In this document: positions 27,013 through 38,527 of the stretch, in pieces
Position numbering within the stretch: the stretch's first letter is position 1
Layout of the letters: each line of letters opens with the position of its first letter
Assembly (NCBI GenBank): GCA_002633025.1
Contig: NMRB01000131.1
Coordinates: forward strand, 161,328 to 225,327
Reading direction: 5' to 3'
DNA length: 64,000 nucleotides
From: Notospermus geniculatus
Lineage: Eukaryota; Nemertea; Pilidiophora; Heteronemertea; Lineidae
Translations under genes and position numbers: made by a program
Notes under the pieces: model-generated
Told to the model about the DNA's origin: nothing
The model's database searches: none
What the model saw: only the letters and a program-made list of their open reading frames with translations

Positions 27013-28635
27013 ATAATGTGATGTACAGCTTATTAATGGAGAAATGTCATTTTGACTGTTGGTATTTTTAGTACCATTTAATAGGATGGATATGGAACGA
27101 AGCAACAAGAAATAACGCTACTACCCCTCTGAGATATCATTCGTAATTCGGTGAGATTGTTTATAGCCCCTGTAGTAGTATTTATCAATGAACGTTTGAT
27201 AGGAAAAGCTGTCTGATCGCTAAGAGAAACAAATCCCAGTAACAACGTAGAGGCTGACAGTGAGATCTCAATGTAGGTCATCGTTGGCTCCTTGTATATC
27301 GTCATCAAAGGAGTTTCTACCTCGGCCCACCACTTTGCAAACTTACATATGCCATCATTTTAATGTGGACCATAGCCCACTGCATGGTTGAAACTACAGA
27401 ATGGGCCAGAAAAAGTGTCATTTGAACGATAGGTAAACAATAGAAATGTTTTTGTGCGAGGGACACTTTCTCTGGCCCACTCTGTAGAAATGAAATAAAA
27501 GTGTCTGACGTCTAGGACTAAAAGGTGCTACCCGATGTTTTAATTATATTTCAATACTTTTTTCAACACGATTGTGTCGAAAAAGTACCTGTAAAAGAAC
27601 AAGTTGTGAATTTGTCCTTTAACTTGTTTTCGGAACTATCGATTGCATTTTTTGAAAAACTTTTTATATTATAAAGTCGTGAGCATGGGTCGTTTTTATT
27701 TTTAAACTCGAGACAATCGAAGTAGAGGTACACGATGACACTCCACAAAATATTCTGCAAAAACATCATTATTGTATGATTACAAGTCACACAATGGATG
27801 CTGCACTGCTGGTACTTAACACCCTAGTAAGTTTTATTCAAGTCAACTAGCCTACGCCCAGGAAAGGATATACCAGGTGTCCGGACTTGAAATTCGGTGC
27901 CCCGACCTATGCAAACAAGGCAACTTTCTTTCAGATTGGATTTTCAAAGCTACGACTCCAGTTGCAGGCAGGACATTCCAGGTCATCAGATCAAGAAGCA
28001 GGATACATTGTGTTTCGATGAGCATTGGAAACTATGACTGTCGTGAGGTTCATTATATCATCATGCACGGAGCATGTGAATGTCGACACATTTTAATCTG
28101 AAGATCTGATGAAATTGAAACAACATGTACGTAAAATTCATGTCTTATGTACACATCAACATACTGTAGTCTATGCAATGAGTGGCCACTTATTGCGTAC
28201 ATTATACAGGGCTACCCGCCCCTCGAGTGGTAGTGACAAAATACATGAAGGTCAAACCCGACATCTATGTCATGATGTCATGTATCCTTATTAGATGTAC
28301 CTATGATAAAAAATGGAGATGATCTAGCCATTAGTTCAAGAGTTATTGCACTTTCTGTGTATTCGGTTTTGGCCACCTTGTGGCCAAGCCAAGAATCACG
28401 TCGGACCGAAACTGAGGAGGACATTACACCCGCCCTGAGTCACTCTGTACATGTAAGGAAGACAACGAACTGACTCTAGCATCTCTTCTTTTCCACACAC
28501 TTTTTTTGTGTGCCTGAGGTCAGGCATCTCAGCCTCTCAACTCTAAATTCTTGACAAAAATTACAATCTGACAGACTATGCAAAAAGTAATCTAGGGACG
28601 ACTGCTAAATTCCCTTCCCTTGCTTCCCTTCCTTT
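27013..28635. other. Intergenic with one small inverted repeat
   Basis: A 94-bp hairpin element at 27395-27488 has ends CTACAGAATGGGCCAGAAAA and, in reverse complement, CTACAGAGTGGGCCAGAGAA around a short AT-rich centre. Nothing else with support was found. Confidence 0.5.
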
Positions 28636-28963
28636 TTGTTATGTCCCTCAAGATCAGACATTAAAGACCGTATCTCAGTCCATAAGCATCAAATTTTTGG
28701 TAGAAAAGGAAAACATGCGATGATCGTAGACACTCTGTGGAATAACCTAAGTGGGACAACGAAGCTATTGCTGATCTTCTCTGGCATGTTGTTGTTAATG
28801 TCGCAAGATCAAGGAGTTCATGACACCGAATCCATCACTCGAGAAAACGGACGCTTTTGTTGTATGAGCTAATCCGAGACACTGTCACTGTCAGCCTCTT
28901 ATAAGGTCCCTGATGAATGATCTAGATCTAATATACGAATTCGTGGATAAATAAAAGGGTAAC

Positions 28964-29185
28964 GTGTTTTTTGTTGACGTGTCTGGGTTGGTAAATTTAA
29001 TACTGCGCTTATTCTGGGTGAGATATGTCTACAATTTTTGTGGTAGAGCAAAAAAATCCAACGAAGATTTAATCCGGATAATGTTACGTTTGGTACGCCT
29101 AGAAAAGGAAGTGGGTGATGATGCAATTCCGTTATCGTCATCTGTGTATTACGACGATCAACTTGGACATTCTGTTCTATTATAG
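28964..29185 (+). CDS. Candidate 3'-terminal exon, membrane plus basic tail
   Basis: An open frame ends at TAG (29183-29185), and AATAAA follows at 29214-29219. It reads VDVSGLVNLILRLFWVRYVY, then NFCGRAKKSNEDLIRIMLRL, then VRLEKEVGDDAIPLSSSVYY. That is a hydrophobic segment, a basic juxtamembrane region and an acidic tail, with codon use that looks coding. Its 5' boundary is unclear. A frame upstream (28711-28872) with a leader-like MIVDTLWNNLSGTTKLLLIF could be a partner but has no clear donor. No family is recognised. Confidence 0.3.
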   Translation: MFFVDVSGLVNLILRLFWVRYVYNFCGRAKKSNEDLIRIMLRLVRLEKEVGDDAIPLSSSVYYDDQLGHSVLL

Positions 29186-29509
29186 AGTCAAAAGAAAACC
29201 TTGACCGAAAAGAAATAAAATCTTTTCACCTAAATCCTGTCCCATCCTCCGGGGTCCATGTCATCAACTGCAAGTGACTATGATTGAATACTTTTTAGGG
29301 TTCATCTTCGTCGTCTATTCGACCATGACCACAATAGACCGATAATGATCTAGTCAATTCTCCGCTTGCCACACAGCACTAGTTGAATAATCCGTCAGCC
29401 TCAGGATCATTAGTAGGATGATCAATCTTGCAGGCATTTTGCAATTTATTACAAAAGTAGACCCGGGATTTACCCCTTTGAAACCCGACGATTTCGTAAT
29501 GTCAAAAAT

Positions 29510-29905
29510 TTAAAGGAGCCCAGTACTGCAGTTTTTCTCGACAGCCGGTGTAACAGTAAAGAATGTCCCCCTGTAAAAAGTGTCCGCTTCTATTGTTCAA
29601 TGACGGATTAAGGTGCTTGGCTATAGAAATCAATCACTAGAGATTAGAATGTAACAATAGGATCTTTTGTTCCTGGGACAGTTTTTTCCTGGGGGCATTC
29701 TGTTCCTTTCACACTGGCGCCACCATCGCCATGCGCGCCACTCTTCAACCCCAGAGATTAACTACGTTGTCGGTGAATGGCCCCGAAGTACTACTCACGT
29801 ACACTTTGTAATGGTGTTTTTGTAGTTCATATTGCTGCCGCTAGGTGGCTCCCTCTACGTCGGCAGTCGAAATACCGTAAGCGATCGTACACCGTGCTCC
29901 TTTAA
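29510..29905. mobile_element. TTAA-flanked MITE (family A), copy 3, interrupted
   Basis: Ends AGGAGCCCAGTACTG (29514) and ACCGTGCTCCT (to 29901) with TTAA at 29510-29513 and 29902-29905 mark the family. The body is 388 bp instead of 204 because another MITE is inserted after ...CGACAGCCGG (29548); the host sequence resumes with TGGCGCCACC at 29715. Confidence 0.85.
29547..29716. mobile_element. GGTGT-ended MITE (family B), nested copy
   Basis: The element runs from GGTGTAACAGTAAAGAATGT to CATTCTGTTCCTTTCACACC-like ends. It contains TGACGGATTAAGGTGC and GATTAGAATGTAACAATAGG. Other copies with the same internal words stand at 32259-32425 (reverse orientation), 35664-35824 (reverse) and 45243-45403 (same orientation). 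Ends read AGGTGT or GGTGTR. No coding frame. Confidence 0.8.
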
Positions 29906-30350
29906 AAGCAGAACTGCTGATCAGTCTCGCAGGCGAGTTTGTTAAATTTCGTTCCTCACAGCTAGGGTTAACGACATTACTTCGAAGAGTAAAGAAAATC
30001 TCTACTTTCTGAATAATTATTAGACTCTCTTTCATCGCATAAATCATTTAATTGCCCCGAGGGAGGCTTTTATCTCAATTTTGATTAAGGCGAACGTGGT
30101 ACCTTTGAAATATGTTTAAAAGCTTCTTTCATCGACTTAAAGTGAAATGATTCTTAGAGTAGAAGTTAAGGAAACTTCCCAGGTGCCCACATATTTTAAA
30201 AGTCGTTCCACGCCATGTCGATATTTTGGCATATATCGATATGTACCTGATTTCGGCGAGATGAGAAAACCCCATTGGCTCTACCGACCAAAACCGACGT
30301 TCATTACTGACTGTATCCCAAAGAATTGTACACTAAATCACTGGTAGTCA
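29906..30350. other. Intergenic, nothing supported
   Basis: No exon, repeat or RNA signal could be supported in this AT-rich stretch. Confidence 0.4.
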
Positions 30351-30722
30351 GTACAGTCCGGTGTGTTCGACGACGTAATCGTGCGTAGCCAGTCCAGTCA
30401 GGTGTAACGAACGTTGTAAATCGTGAGTTTTCAGTTCAGTCAGGTGTAATGGACGACATAATCGTGGGTTTTCAGTATAGTTAGGTGTAATGGATGAAGT
30501 AATCGTGGGTTTTCAGTCTTTAGTCAGGTGTAATGGACGACGTAATCGTGAGTTTTCAGTTCAGTCAGATGTAATGGACGACATAATCGTGGGTTTTCAG
30601 TATAGTTAGGTGTAATGGATGAAGTAATCGTGGGTTTTCAGTCTTTAGTCAGGTGTAATGGACGACGTAATCGTGGGTTTTCAGTTCAGTCAGGTGTAAT
30701 GGACGACATAATCGTGGGTTAT
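30351..30722. repeat. Minisatellite, ~41-bp units in groups of three
   Basis: About nine units share the core GGTGTAATGGACGACGTAAT followed by CGTGGGTTTTCAGT. The linker alternates in the order TTCAGTCA, TATAGTTA, CTTTAGTCA, so the array has a higher-order period of about 123 bp, repeated at least twice almost exactly. A unit containing ATGGATGAAG recurs at the same position of each triplet. Confidence 0.9.
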
Positions 30723-31707
30723 GGTGCTTTCTTGTCAGCAAAAATGACAAGGTTACACAAGTGCAAAATGCTCTACTCAAAGTGGAACACACTTCAGATG
30801 CTTGTCAGGCAATAACATAATCGCCTATCCTAACCGTCAGGCACGAGCTATGAGCGTCTCTCCCATCTGCCAGATCGTCAACCGTCCGGTTAATGGACCA
30901 CTAACTGGTATCTTCACCTGTTTAGGTAGCCATCCATCCATTTGATACCATCCCGTTCACCTGGGCAGGTGATCCAATGAACGGTGGGAGGCGAGCTTGG
31001 AATCGACAACCTGCCAACAACGGTTATCGACAACTACCGATGAGGTCCCATAATCAATCAAAGATAGGGAAAATTGGTCTGGGAACCTTGGTGTTGTGTG
31101 ATGTATCACACATTGGGTGGGAGACCGATGTAACGTTTGTCACTGTTTCGATCACTTGGTGTTCTCGCTTATTGCTTAGGAAGTGCTTTAAAATAAATCA
31201 TCTCGTCTTTGTGTGGCGGTGCACACGTCTGTGAGTAAAACCTTTCCCGTGTGAGCGTTCGTGGTCGCGCTGTGTTTAGAGACTCAGGCGATTCGGATCG
31301 AGGTCAGTTCACTTGCTTTTTTGTGCCGTGAAAGACGGCATGCAGCCTGTACTATCCTTCCCTTTTCATGGTAAAAAAGTAAGTGTAAGTGAACTTTGGC
31401 CTCGAACCGGATCACCGACTCCCTGTGAAAAGGCCTTAAGGTGCGGATTATAAGGTAAAGGACTAAAGGGAACGAACGAAAACCTAAGGATAGGTTCACC
31501 ATTGTAACCGGTGATATGATTGGTGAGGAGTAAACGTATTGATATGTGGCGCCACTGGTCAGGTCCAGTTTGCTTACGTCGCTTCTGTGATTGGTTCATT
31601 AGTAATTAGCAATAATGTGTAACACGCCCATTTATTTGCATGAGGTCACTTATCTCCATGCCAGCCGGTATGGTGAGGCCAGGCACCAACTCGCAGAACA
31701 ATTCTAA
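30723..31707. other. Intergenic, possible degraded inverted repeat
   Basis: GACTCAGGCGATTCGGATCG (about 31280) and, in reverse complement, GGAGTCGGTGATCCGGTTCG (about 31425) are imperfect inverted ends around a short centre. No gene is recognised. Confidence 0.4.
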
Positions 31708-31935
31708 TTAGCCCTTCTCAGTGCAGTGCCCACAATGACGATTGTAATTAGGCTCTTGCACAAAATAGTGGATGTGTACGTTGCCAAAGTCCCTAGCTTG
31801 TGAATCGGCAGAAGAGATGGAGTTGCTGTCAGAGGAGTAGGGGCATTGACCGGGGACATTGATAACCTCGGCGCCTGTCGCCAGTGAAGTTCCGGTGTGA
31901 TAGAATCTAATGCCCCGTCGTCCTCTTGGTCTCTC
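31708..31935 (-). CDS. Candidate terminal exon, unrecognised
   Basis: A minus-strand frame ends at TAA (31708-31710). It reads GIRFYHTGTSLATGAEVINV, PGQCPYSSDSNSISSADSQA and HIHYFVQEPNYNRHCGHCTE. Third codon positions are C-rich, unlike the flanking DNA, which argues for coding. The Ser-rich stretch and terminal His/Cys cluster look like a cytoplasmic tail. A second minus frame over the same bases is also open, and the 5' splice boundary is not clear, so this remains tentative. Confidence 0.3.
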   Translation of the reverse strand, partial: ERPRGRRGIRFYHTGTSLATGAEVINVPGQCPYSSDSNSISSADSQARDFGNVHIHYFVQEPNYNRHCGHCTEKG

Positions 31936-32258
31936 TAGAGTCCTATTCAATGGTGCCGCTTAATCCGTAAATGTATTGTTGGGGGACATCACATATCAGG
32001 GGAAGATTCTATTACACCGGGAGGATTGATCCCCAGTCCCATTTCCCTTGCAGTGCAGAGGGCGACTATCTTTGACAGCTTAGTTTTCTCAGGAAAATTC
32101 GGTTTCCTCCTACATTACATAAAAATCCCAATAATATCTAAAGAGCCAATAATGAGCCAAGTCAGAGCCCAGGGTTCTCGAATCATCATTGTTTGAAAAA
32201 GTACTCCGGTTTCCTCCCACACATTACACACTAAATCACCCAATATTGTCGAAAGAGC

Positions 32259-32425
32259 AGGTGTGAAGGGAAAGAATATCCTAGGAAAAACTGTCCGCGG
32301 AACAAAAGATCCTATTGTTACAATCTAATCTCTGACAATTGTTTCTATACCCACGCCGCTTAATCCGTCATTCAACAATAGAAGTGGACACTTTTTACAG
32401 GGGGACACTATTTACTGCTACACCT
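32259..32425. mobile_element. Family B MITE, reverse copy
   Basis: Begins AGGTGTGAAGGGAAAGAATA and ends TTTACTGCTACACCT. The internal words TTAATCCGTCATTCAACAAT and GGACACTTTTTACAGGGGGA are the reverse complement of the copy nested at 29547. Confidence 0.8.
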
Positions 32426-32922
32426 GTTCTCCATTCAGTATGAAAAAACTCCGGTTTTCTCCTGCTGCAAATGAGATCAAGCAACAATGACACTGTAATT
32501 AGCGATTAAACCCCCAAGGGTTTTTACATCTCACGTTGGCACTTTAAAAAAGAAATCGGCCGTAAGTCGCGCTTCAATCAAATCACAGACTCGATTGGTA
32601 CCACGATCCTCCGCTAGGAAAGGTACCAATCTAATCACGGCGGGGTGTTGAATAACTTTCCGTGTTAACTCCTCCCACGTTGTGGCGACGAAACTCACTC
32701 TCCCGCGAGTGGGTCAGGCTTATACTGCTGTTACAATGCATGCGAGTACTTTTCTTTGAAGAATACGTCTTGTAATTGGCCCCGCCTTCTATTCATAAAC
32801 CGAACGTAACATGAACGTATGCCTTGATCACGTGTTAGAAACTCGCCAATCGTTGATGCCGTTCCATGCGTCATGGACGAAAATTTTACGTTTTCGTTTC
32901 GGACTTTAGTCCTTTACCTGTT

Positions 32923-33191
32923 GGGCCGTATGCACCAAACGAAGGCCGTATTTTAGAACGTTCCTTAACATTAAGGTCCACCTTAAATCTATTGTTCTCG
33001 ATGGTTTTATAATAGACTTAAGGTCGACCTTAACGTTAAGGAATGTTCTAAAATACGACCCGAAGATTATCTTGAACTCAGGTTGAGCCACAAGTTTTCC
33101 ATTGTCACATCATGCACGGGCAAACCTGAACAATTGAAAAGTTGTGGCTCAACCTGAGTTGCGGATAATCTTCGTTTGGTGCATATGGCCC
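32923..33191. mobile_element. MITE with GGGCCGTATGCACC ends, host of a nested MITE
   Basis: The left end GGGCCGTATGCACCAAACGA and right end TCGTTTGGTGCATATGGCCC are inverted repeats. After removal of the inserted element the arms extend further through GATTATC, CTCAGGTTGAGCCACAA and CAATTG, so the whole element is nearly a hairpin with a centre near 33110. Confidence 0.85.
32945..33060. mobile_element. MITE nested in the preceding element
   Basis: Ends GCCGTATTTTAGAACGTTCC and, in reverse complement, GGTCGTATTTTAGAACATTC form arms of about 45 bp around a short centre. The flanks are a 5-bp duplication CGAAG (32940-32944 and 33061-33065), and deleting element plus one CGAAG restores the host arm. 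A relative with GGGCCGTATTCTAGAAGC ends stands at 52326-52447. Confidence 0.85.
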
Positions 33192-35663
33192 GATATCGGC
33201 TTTGCTTGGGGTTCTTCAAGAAGCTCTTTGGCCAGACGTTGTCTTTGTTCCTTACTCTCCTTCTGTTGCATTCTAATGGATTAGGCCCCTGTCGTCATGC
33301 AATCATTCGATTGATGTAATTAGAGCTTGTCCACACGGCCGTGTTGATAATCCCAATAAACGCTGGATCGATCGCTACGACTGTCTGAGATAAGCTTATA
33401 CTTACTTGAGTCTTTGATACAACCAAAATGACCGTGTCGCCAGTGCAACTGAAGCGGATGATTACGAATCGAATAATTACGTGGGAATACAGTGTTGTTT
33501 GTTGTCCGCTACAATGTATTCTGCTACATGAGGGGAAGCGTATCTCACTCGCTGTGACTTTTCCATGGCGAGGGCAAGATTGTGCAATGAAATTAGGTCT
33601 GTGGTGTAATATGTGATGTAATATATGTGCGTGTGTTTCCATGTACACCAGAAGAGTATGTACTTACCAATGTTTTGCAGTAAGAGTTTTTGACCAGTAC
33701 TGATTTTGTATACTGTCTTGGCTTGAGTGAGTAAATGAGCCATGATTACGCATGACATTTTCATACATCGAAATGCTGGTCTTCGTGGATATGACGATCT
33801 CAATCGATCTCAATTATCTTACCATAGTGAGGAAGAATTTAGAATTAAATCAGGGGGCCGCGATTTACACATGACATGTCTTGTTAAAATTCTGGCCAAG
33901 TGGTAAATCGAATGAAAAATCAGGATATACCAATTTGTTGACTAAATGATTATATTTCTGCGCCGTGGTCCTATGTCGATTGTGAACACACCAAGATCTG
34001 TACATTGTGCCCGGCTTCCTCAGGCCAAGCCAACCTTTTCCGATTCCGAAGGATCGGCAGGCTACATATTCACTAACAAACACGAAGGGGCTACACGTCT
34101 TCGAATGTCATTCGATACAACAGGAAAAATACCTTTTTCCTAGCTTCTACATGTATTTTAACCTTAGATTCTGAGACTTTTATAAAAAGCACCTTTATTT
34201 TTCCAAATAATATACTCGTATTTGCAAGAAAAGGAAGGGCGTCTCAAAACGGCTTATTTGTCGATGGAATTTATCTATATGAGCGTCAAATGAAGATTTG
34301 TTTGACACTTGGCTGAGCAATCTAGATAGAGACGTTTGGCATTTTGAAACAATAGGAGAGATTCACTCCGTCTGTCCGTGTGTTGGTACCGTACAGGTTT
34401 TATTGAAACTATATCCCATGACAACCTGTTTCTTGCTTACCCAAGACGTGTTACAGCTTCGGAAAATACCAACGTGCATGATGAAGAGAATGAGAATAAT
34501 AGAAAGGAGTAGAAACGTTGACATTTTGTCATCGATAGGCCTCAGTATAAATATCCTGGTGAAATACATATGTATACACATGTCTAGCGATCAGCAATGA
34601 CCTTTTGGGCTTTTTTTGAGACCGAGTTTTGTACTTCATGGAATTGCCTTGAATCCTCACCAATACTAGCCAAATCGTACACGTAGCCTACTACACATGC
34701 GGGCTTCAAAGATACGAGTCTGAGAGTACTGGCGCGTGCGTATTCATCGGCTGTATCCTCTGTGAAAAGATATGAAGCTGACCCTAACCCTGACCTTTCC
34801 CATCAGCTAATCATTCTCCTTGTCAGTGAGCAACAGGTATTCTGATTGGTTCCAATGATTTGGCACTTGACACTGATGTGAAGACGTATTGGTGAGGACT
34901 CTCTGTAGTCTTGAGCATTACTCATAGCACAAACAAACTGTATCTACAAATGTAGCTAATCAGCCTCAACCAAACATTCAAAACAAGAGAAAAAAAGCCA
35001 TTTTCAATTCAACGTTGCTTTCAACAACAGACCTTGGTGTTAATGTAATTTCCAGATCAAACGTGAATGAAATGGTATTAGCTCCTTTCTGTAGTTTCTT
35101 GTAAGATTATTCTCCTGACATTGCCGAACCGCGCTGTTTTTTTTTCAACAAGGATTTAATTTTCTCAGAGTAGCGATTGTAGTCCGAGAGTTCCTCTAGT
35201 ACGAAATTACACAGAGGTGTAAATCATAGGCTATTTTTGAAACCTGAAGGGGTCACATCACGGGGAGTGCTCCCGCCGAGGAAACCTTTCTCTGAAAGGT
35301 AAATGTCAAACACGGCCACGGGAATGTCAAACACGGTCAAGGGAATCATTGCGTCTGCAGGGTTCCATTACATGCAGGTCAAACCAGTAATGAATCTCGT
35401 TTTTCGTTCCCAATAGCTCAGCAGACAGGCTCAACTCGATTTGCAGTGAGAATACTGAATGAGGGTGTACACGTTGGTGTCGCTTGAAAGGGAGGGGCAG
35501 TGTCTGTCTGGAATTAACTTTTGCGAGGAGATATCCGCCACCCTCAGGGGTGGTTGCCCTTTCAGACAATGGTTCCTTCGACAATCGATTCCTTCGATAT
35601 TTGCTGAAAGAACGGTTATAAACAACTCGATGGTAAAAGGCAAATGTCAGTTTCTGAAAATTC
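33192..35663. other. Intergenic, no gene recognised
   Basis: Holds the second copy of the dispersed repeat (34777-34872, reverse of 24158-24260). Frames are short, on both strands, and lack domain content or paired splice sites. Confidence 0.45.
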
Positions 35664-35824
35664 AGGTGTGAAAGGACCTGTGCAAAAACTCTCCTAGGAA
35701 CAAAATATTTTATTGTTAAATTTCAGTCTCTGGCTATTGGTTACTCTAGCCAGACACCTTAATCCGTGAGGGAACAATAGAAGCGGACACTTTTTACAGG
35801 GGGACATTCTTTACTGTTAACCGG
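35664..35824. mobile_element. Family B MITE, reverse copy
   Basis: Begins AGGTGTGAAAGGACCTGTGC and ends GGGGGACATTCTTTACTGTT. It shares CACCTTAATCCGTGAGGGAA and GGACACTTTTTACAGGGGGA with the other copies. Confidence 0.8.
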
Positions 35825-37677
35825 GCATGTTTCGGCCTACATACTTTGTACGTTATTGATAATGTACCTGTAAGTCTGTTTGAGGTAAAGTACATTTCTT
35901 CAAAGAAATTAAAGATACTTGAACTCTGCGAAGAAATGCCTTCGCTTTTGATCGTCTTCGTTTAATCGCGCAGATCATGCAAATCGTTTCATAAACATTT
36001 TTAGGACATAAAACGCACTCTGGGATTTAGCTCTGCAATCCGCTTTCAAGAAAATCAACAAACACTACACTTCCAATACAAAGAAGGAGACACTAAAAAC
36101 AGGGAACATCGGCAGATGTTACATCGGGCTCTTCAGTCCGTCGCATGGGACAATAAGCCGTGGTGCCTTGTACTTGTGCCTTAGCAAGGGCAAGGAAAAT
36201 CCCCATTCAAGTGAGGAACTTGAGTAGATTGAGATGGTCTTCGACGTTGTTACCAGGGGCAATTATGCTATGGCTTCGGCCCTTATGGAAAAAATCCAAT
36301 ACAATACAATACCAGTCAGTTTGTTTCATCTTGAATGTTGCTGCACGTGGAATCACAATCTCTTATTACAAAAGTAACAGATTCTATTGTTGAAACTGGC
36401 AAGGTAACTACCGATCACGCAAGATACAAAATGCATTCTTTATAGGACGTTGCAATGCAACTGAGCTTTTTACAGCGATCCGATCGCTTGTTGCCCTCAG
36501 TGACTCATCGTAAAAAGCTAATCCCTAGGCTAGGTCTTAATCCAAGCTCGCCCCTGGGTAACTTGAAAAAGAAATTGACAATGACGATTTATCGCTGTCC
36601 TGTTTCCTTACGTCATCATCTCCGGCTTATTTCTCTGTCTTTCAAAAGATCTGAGTCTTGTAGATTACATTTAGTGATTAAGTTTCTTTTATAGGGATCA
36701 ATATCAAGGAAGAGTTTATCAAACGATGAGCAGCCACGTTGTATTTACAATATGCAAATAACGCCAACAACGATGTAGGCAGCAAATTGGGCGAGGCTGC
36801 ACCAAATGCGTACTTTTCCCACATTTTGAATTAAATTACAAAGGTACCGGATTGGATTGTTTTCTTCTGAACAGGAGGCAAATAAATAAATAAATAAATA
36901 ATCGTTCTGAGGCTGCTCAGAAAATATTTTGATAGACCGTACTCAAATTGACGTAAACGACAAAGATCTCCGCACTTCCGCCGAAATCTCAACCACAACC
37001 TCGGTCTGAAGCTGAATGACATGACGCAGCCAACCCCACGAGAGTGTGACTTCGATCACGTTGAGTGCGCCAGAATCGACCATTTCTAAATCATGGATTG
37101 CGTCGGCACATCACGCGGTTTCAGATCGAGGTTCTGGTTGAGCATGTTGAGATACCGGCGGAAGTGCGCAGATCTGCGAATTCGAGAATCGTCTATTGAT
37201 TTTGATCTTGAAGATTTTGCTTCGTACAGGACGTGAACGACTACGTGTCAGCTTCTCAACTTCCAAACACGTTTAGTTGTACCGCAATCGGAACTTTTGT
37301 ACGCCCGGAAAATACATGTATGTACAAAAAATTGTCAGTGACGTGTTGGGGTATTCATTTACCAAAAAGGGGTTTGAAACTCGAACACAGTGAAAAGTTT
37401 TAAAGATTTTCATTGTTCAACAATGTTAAGTAAATATTGGAGTCATTTTCTCTTTTTGTTATTGTTTTTATCAAAGTTTTAGCTTAATGCACCACAGGTA
37501 AGAGAGCAATCGACACCACTTGTTTATGTTATCAATAATTCGAGGAGCTCCTTCGTTTGATGACGCTAAAAGTGGTCGTTGATGTCAATGCCACATGCTA
37601 CGTTCTAGAAGATTCAACGTTAGGCAATGGCAGCCAATAATCCCGTTGTGCCTCTTTCTATCTTTGCAATATAGAGA
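35825..37677. other. Intergenic, microsatellite only
   Basis: An (AATA)n microsatellite lies at about 36880-36900. The rest shows no supported gene, RNA or structured repeat. Confidence 0.4.
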
Positions 37678-38049
37678 CCTTTCCAACAAAGATGGCGGCC
37701 TAACAGTTCTCACCATAATGATATCAGAAGCTTTATACTTTCAATAGCCGCTGGCACGCTAAGCTGCTCAACCGGGCCACAAATGTTTCGGTAAAAGAGC
37801 TAGGAGCTGTCAGTCAGTCAGTCAGTTGATCAATAGGAGTCACTACGGCCCAATTCAAAGTCTAGGGGACCCATTCATAGCACCAGTCAGGAGGATTTTC
37901 TATTCTTTTGGTCGGAAAGAACTTTGCTGCCATCTTTTGGCGATAAGCGCGGCTGACTGCTCCTACAGTAGTGTTACACCATCTTGGACAATGAATGGCC
38001 ACGACGTCATGTAGAAGAACCAGTTGGCCACCATTTTTGTTCGAAAGGT
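37678..38049. mobile_element. MITE with ACCTTTCCAACAAAGATGG ends, copy 1
   Basis: The left end ACCTTTCCAACAAAGATGGC and the reverse complement of the right end, ACCTTTCGAACAAAAATGGT, form inverted repeats of about 35 bp. A second copy at 59875-60354 shares the internal word GCCGCTGGCACGC and the GGCCACG.CGTCATGT block near the right end. The interior also has a CAGT microsatellite at 37811. Confidence 0.8.
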
Positions 38050-38395
38050 CAGGCGTAAAATCACGGAACCACGTGGAGCGCTGAGAGGCTGATTACAAAT
38101 GTATTGTGGGTTGCTGCTGGGTAGGCAGTCCGTACCTGTTAGTTACTAAATACATGCCATAAAACAACGAACGATGTTTGACAAGCACTCCATATATCGT
38201 TATTTCAACAAACTCAGCTCATTCGGCTACTAATAAATATCGTAAAACATGCAGTATCGAATGAGGAGCAATAAAAAGTATCACTACGTTGTAGCCATCA
38301 AAATTAACCCTTTGCCTTATAGCCTACTCCCTTTTTGGTCACAGGGGCCAAATAATTGAAAGTCAGTAATCAGTAAAAAACTGGGCGGGGTCGCA

Positions 38396-38527
38396 TTGGC
38401 TGATATTTATAAATTAGCTAGCAAATGCTTTTACATTCATAAGCTTTATAATAAATTAACATTGGACATTGCTGTGCAAATCTGAAGTAAAAGCATTTGC
38501 TAACTTTTATGAATTATACCAGCCAAT
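38396..38527. mobile_element. AT-rich hairpin MITE
   Basis: TTGGCTGATATTTATAAATT and AGCAAATGCTTTTAC on the left are matched by GTAAAAGCATTTGCTAACTT and ATACCAGCCAA on the right, with a short centre. No coding content. Confidence 0.75.

Noticed and set aside
30351-30722. Possible CRISPR-like array of repeats and spacers
   Set aside because: The linkers are themselves repetitive and cyclic and the genome is eukaryotic; it is a minisatellite.
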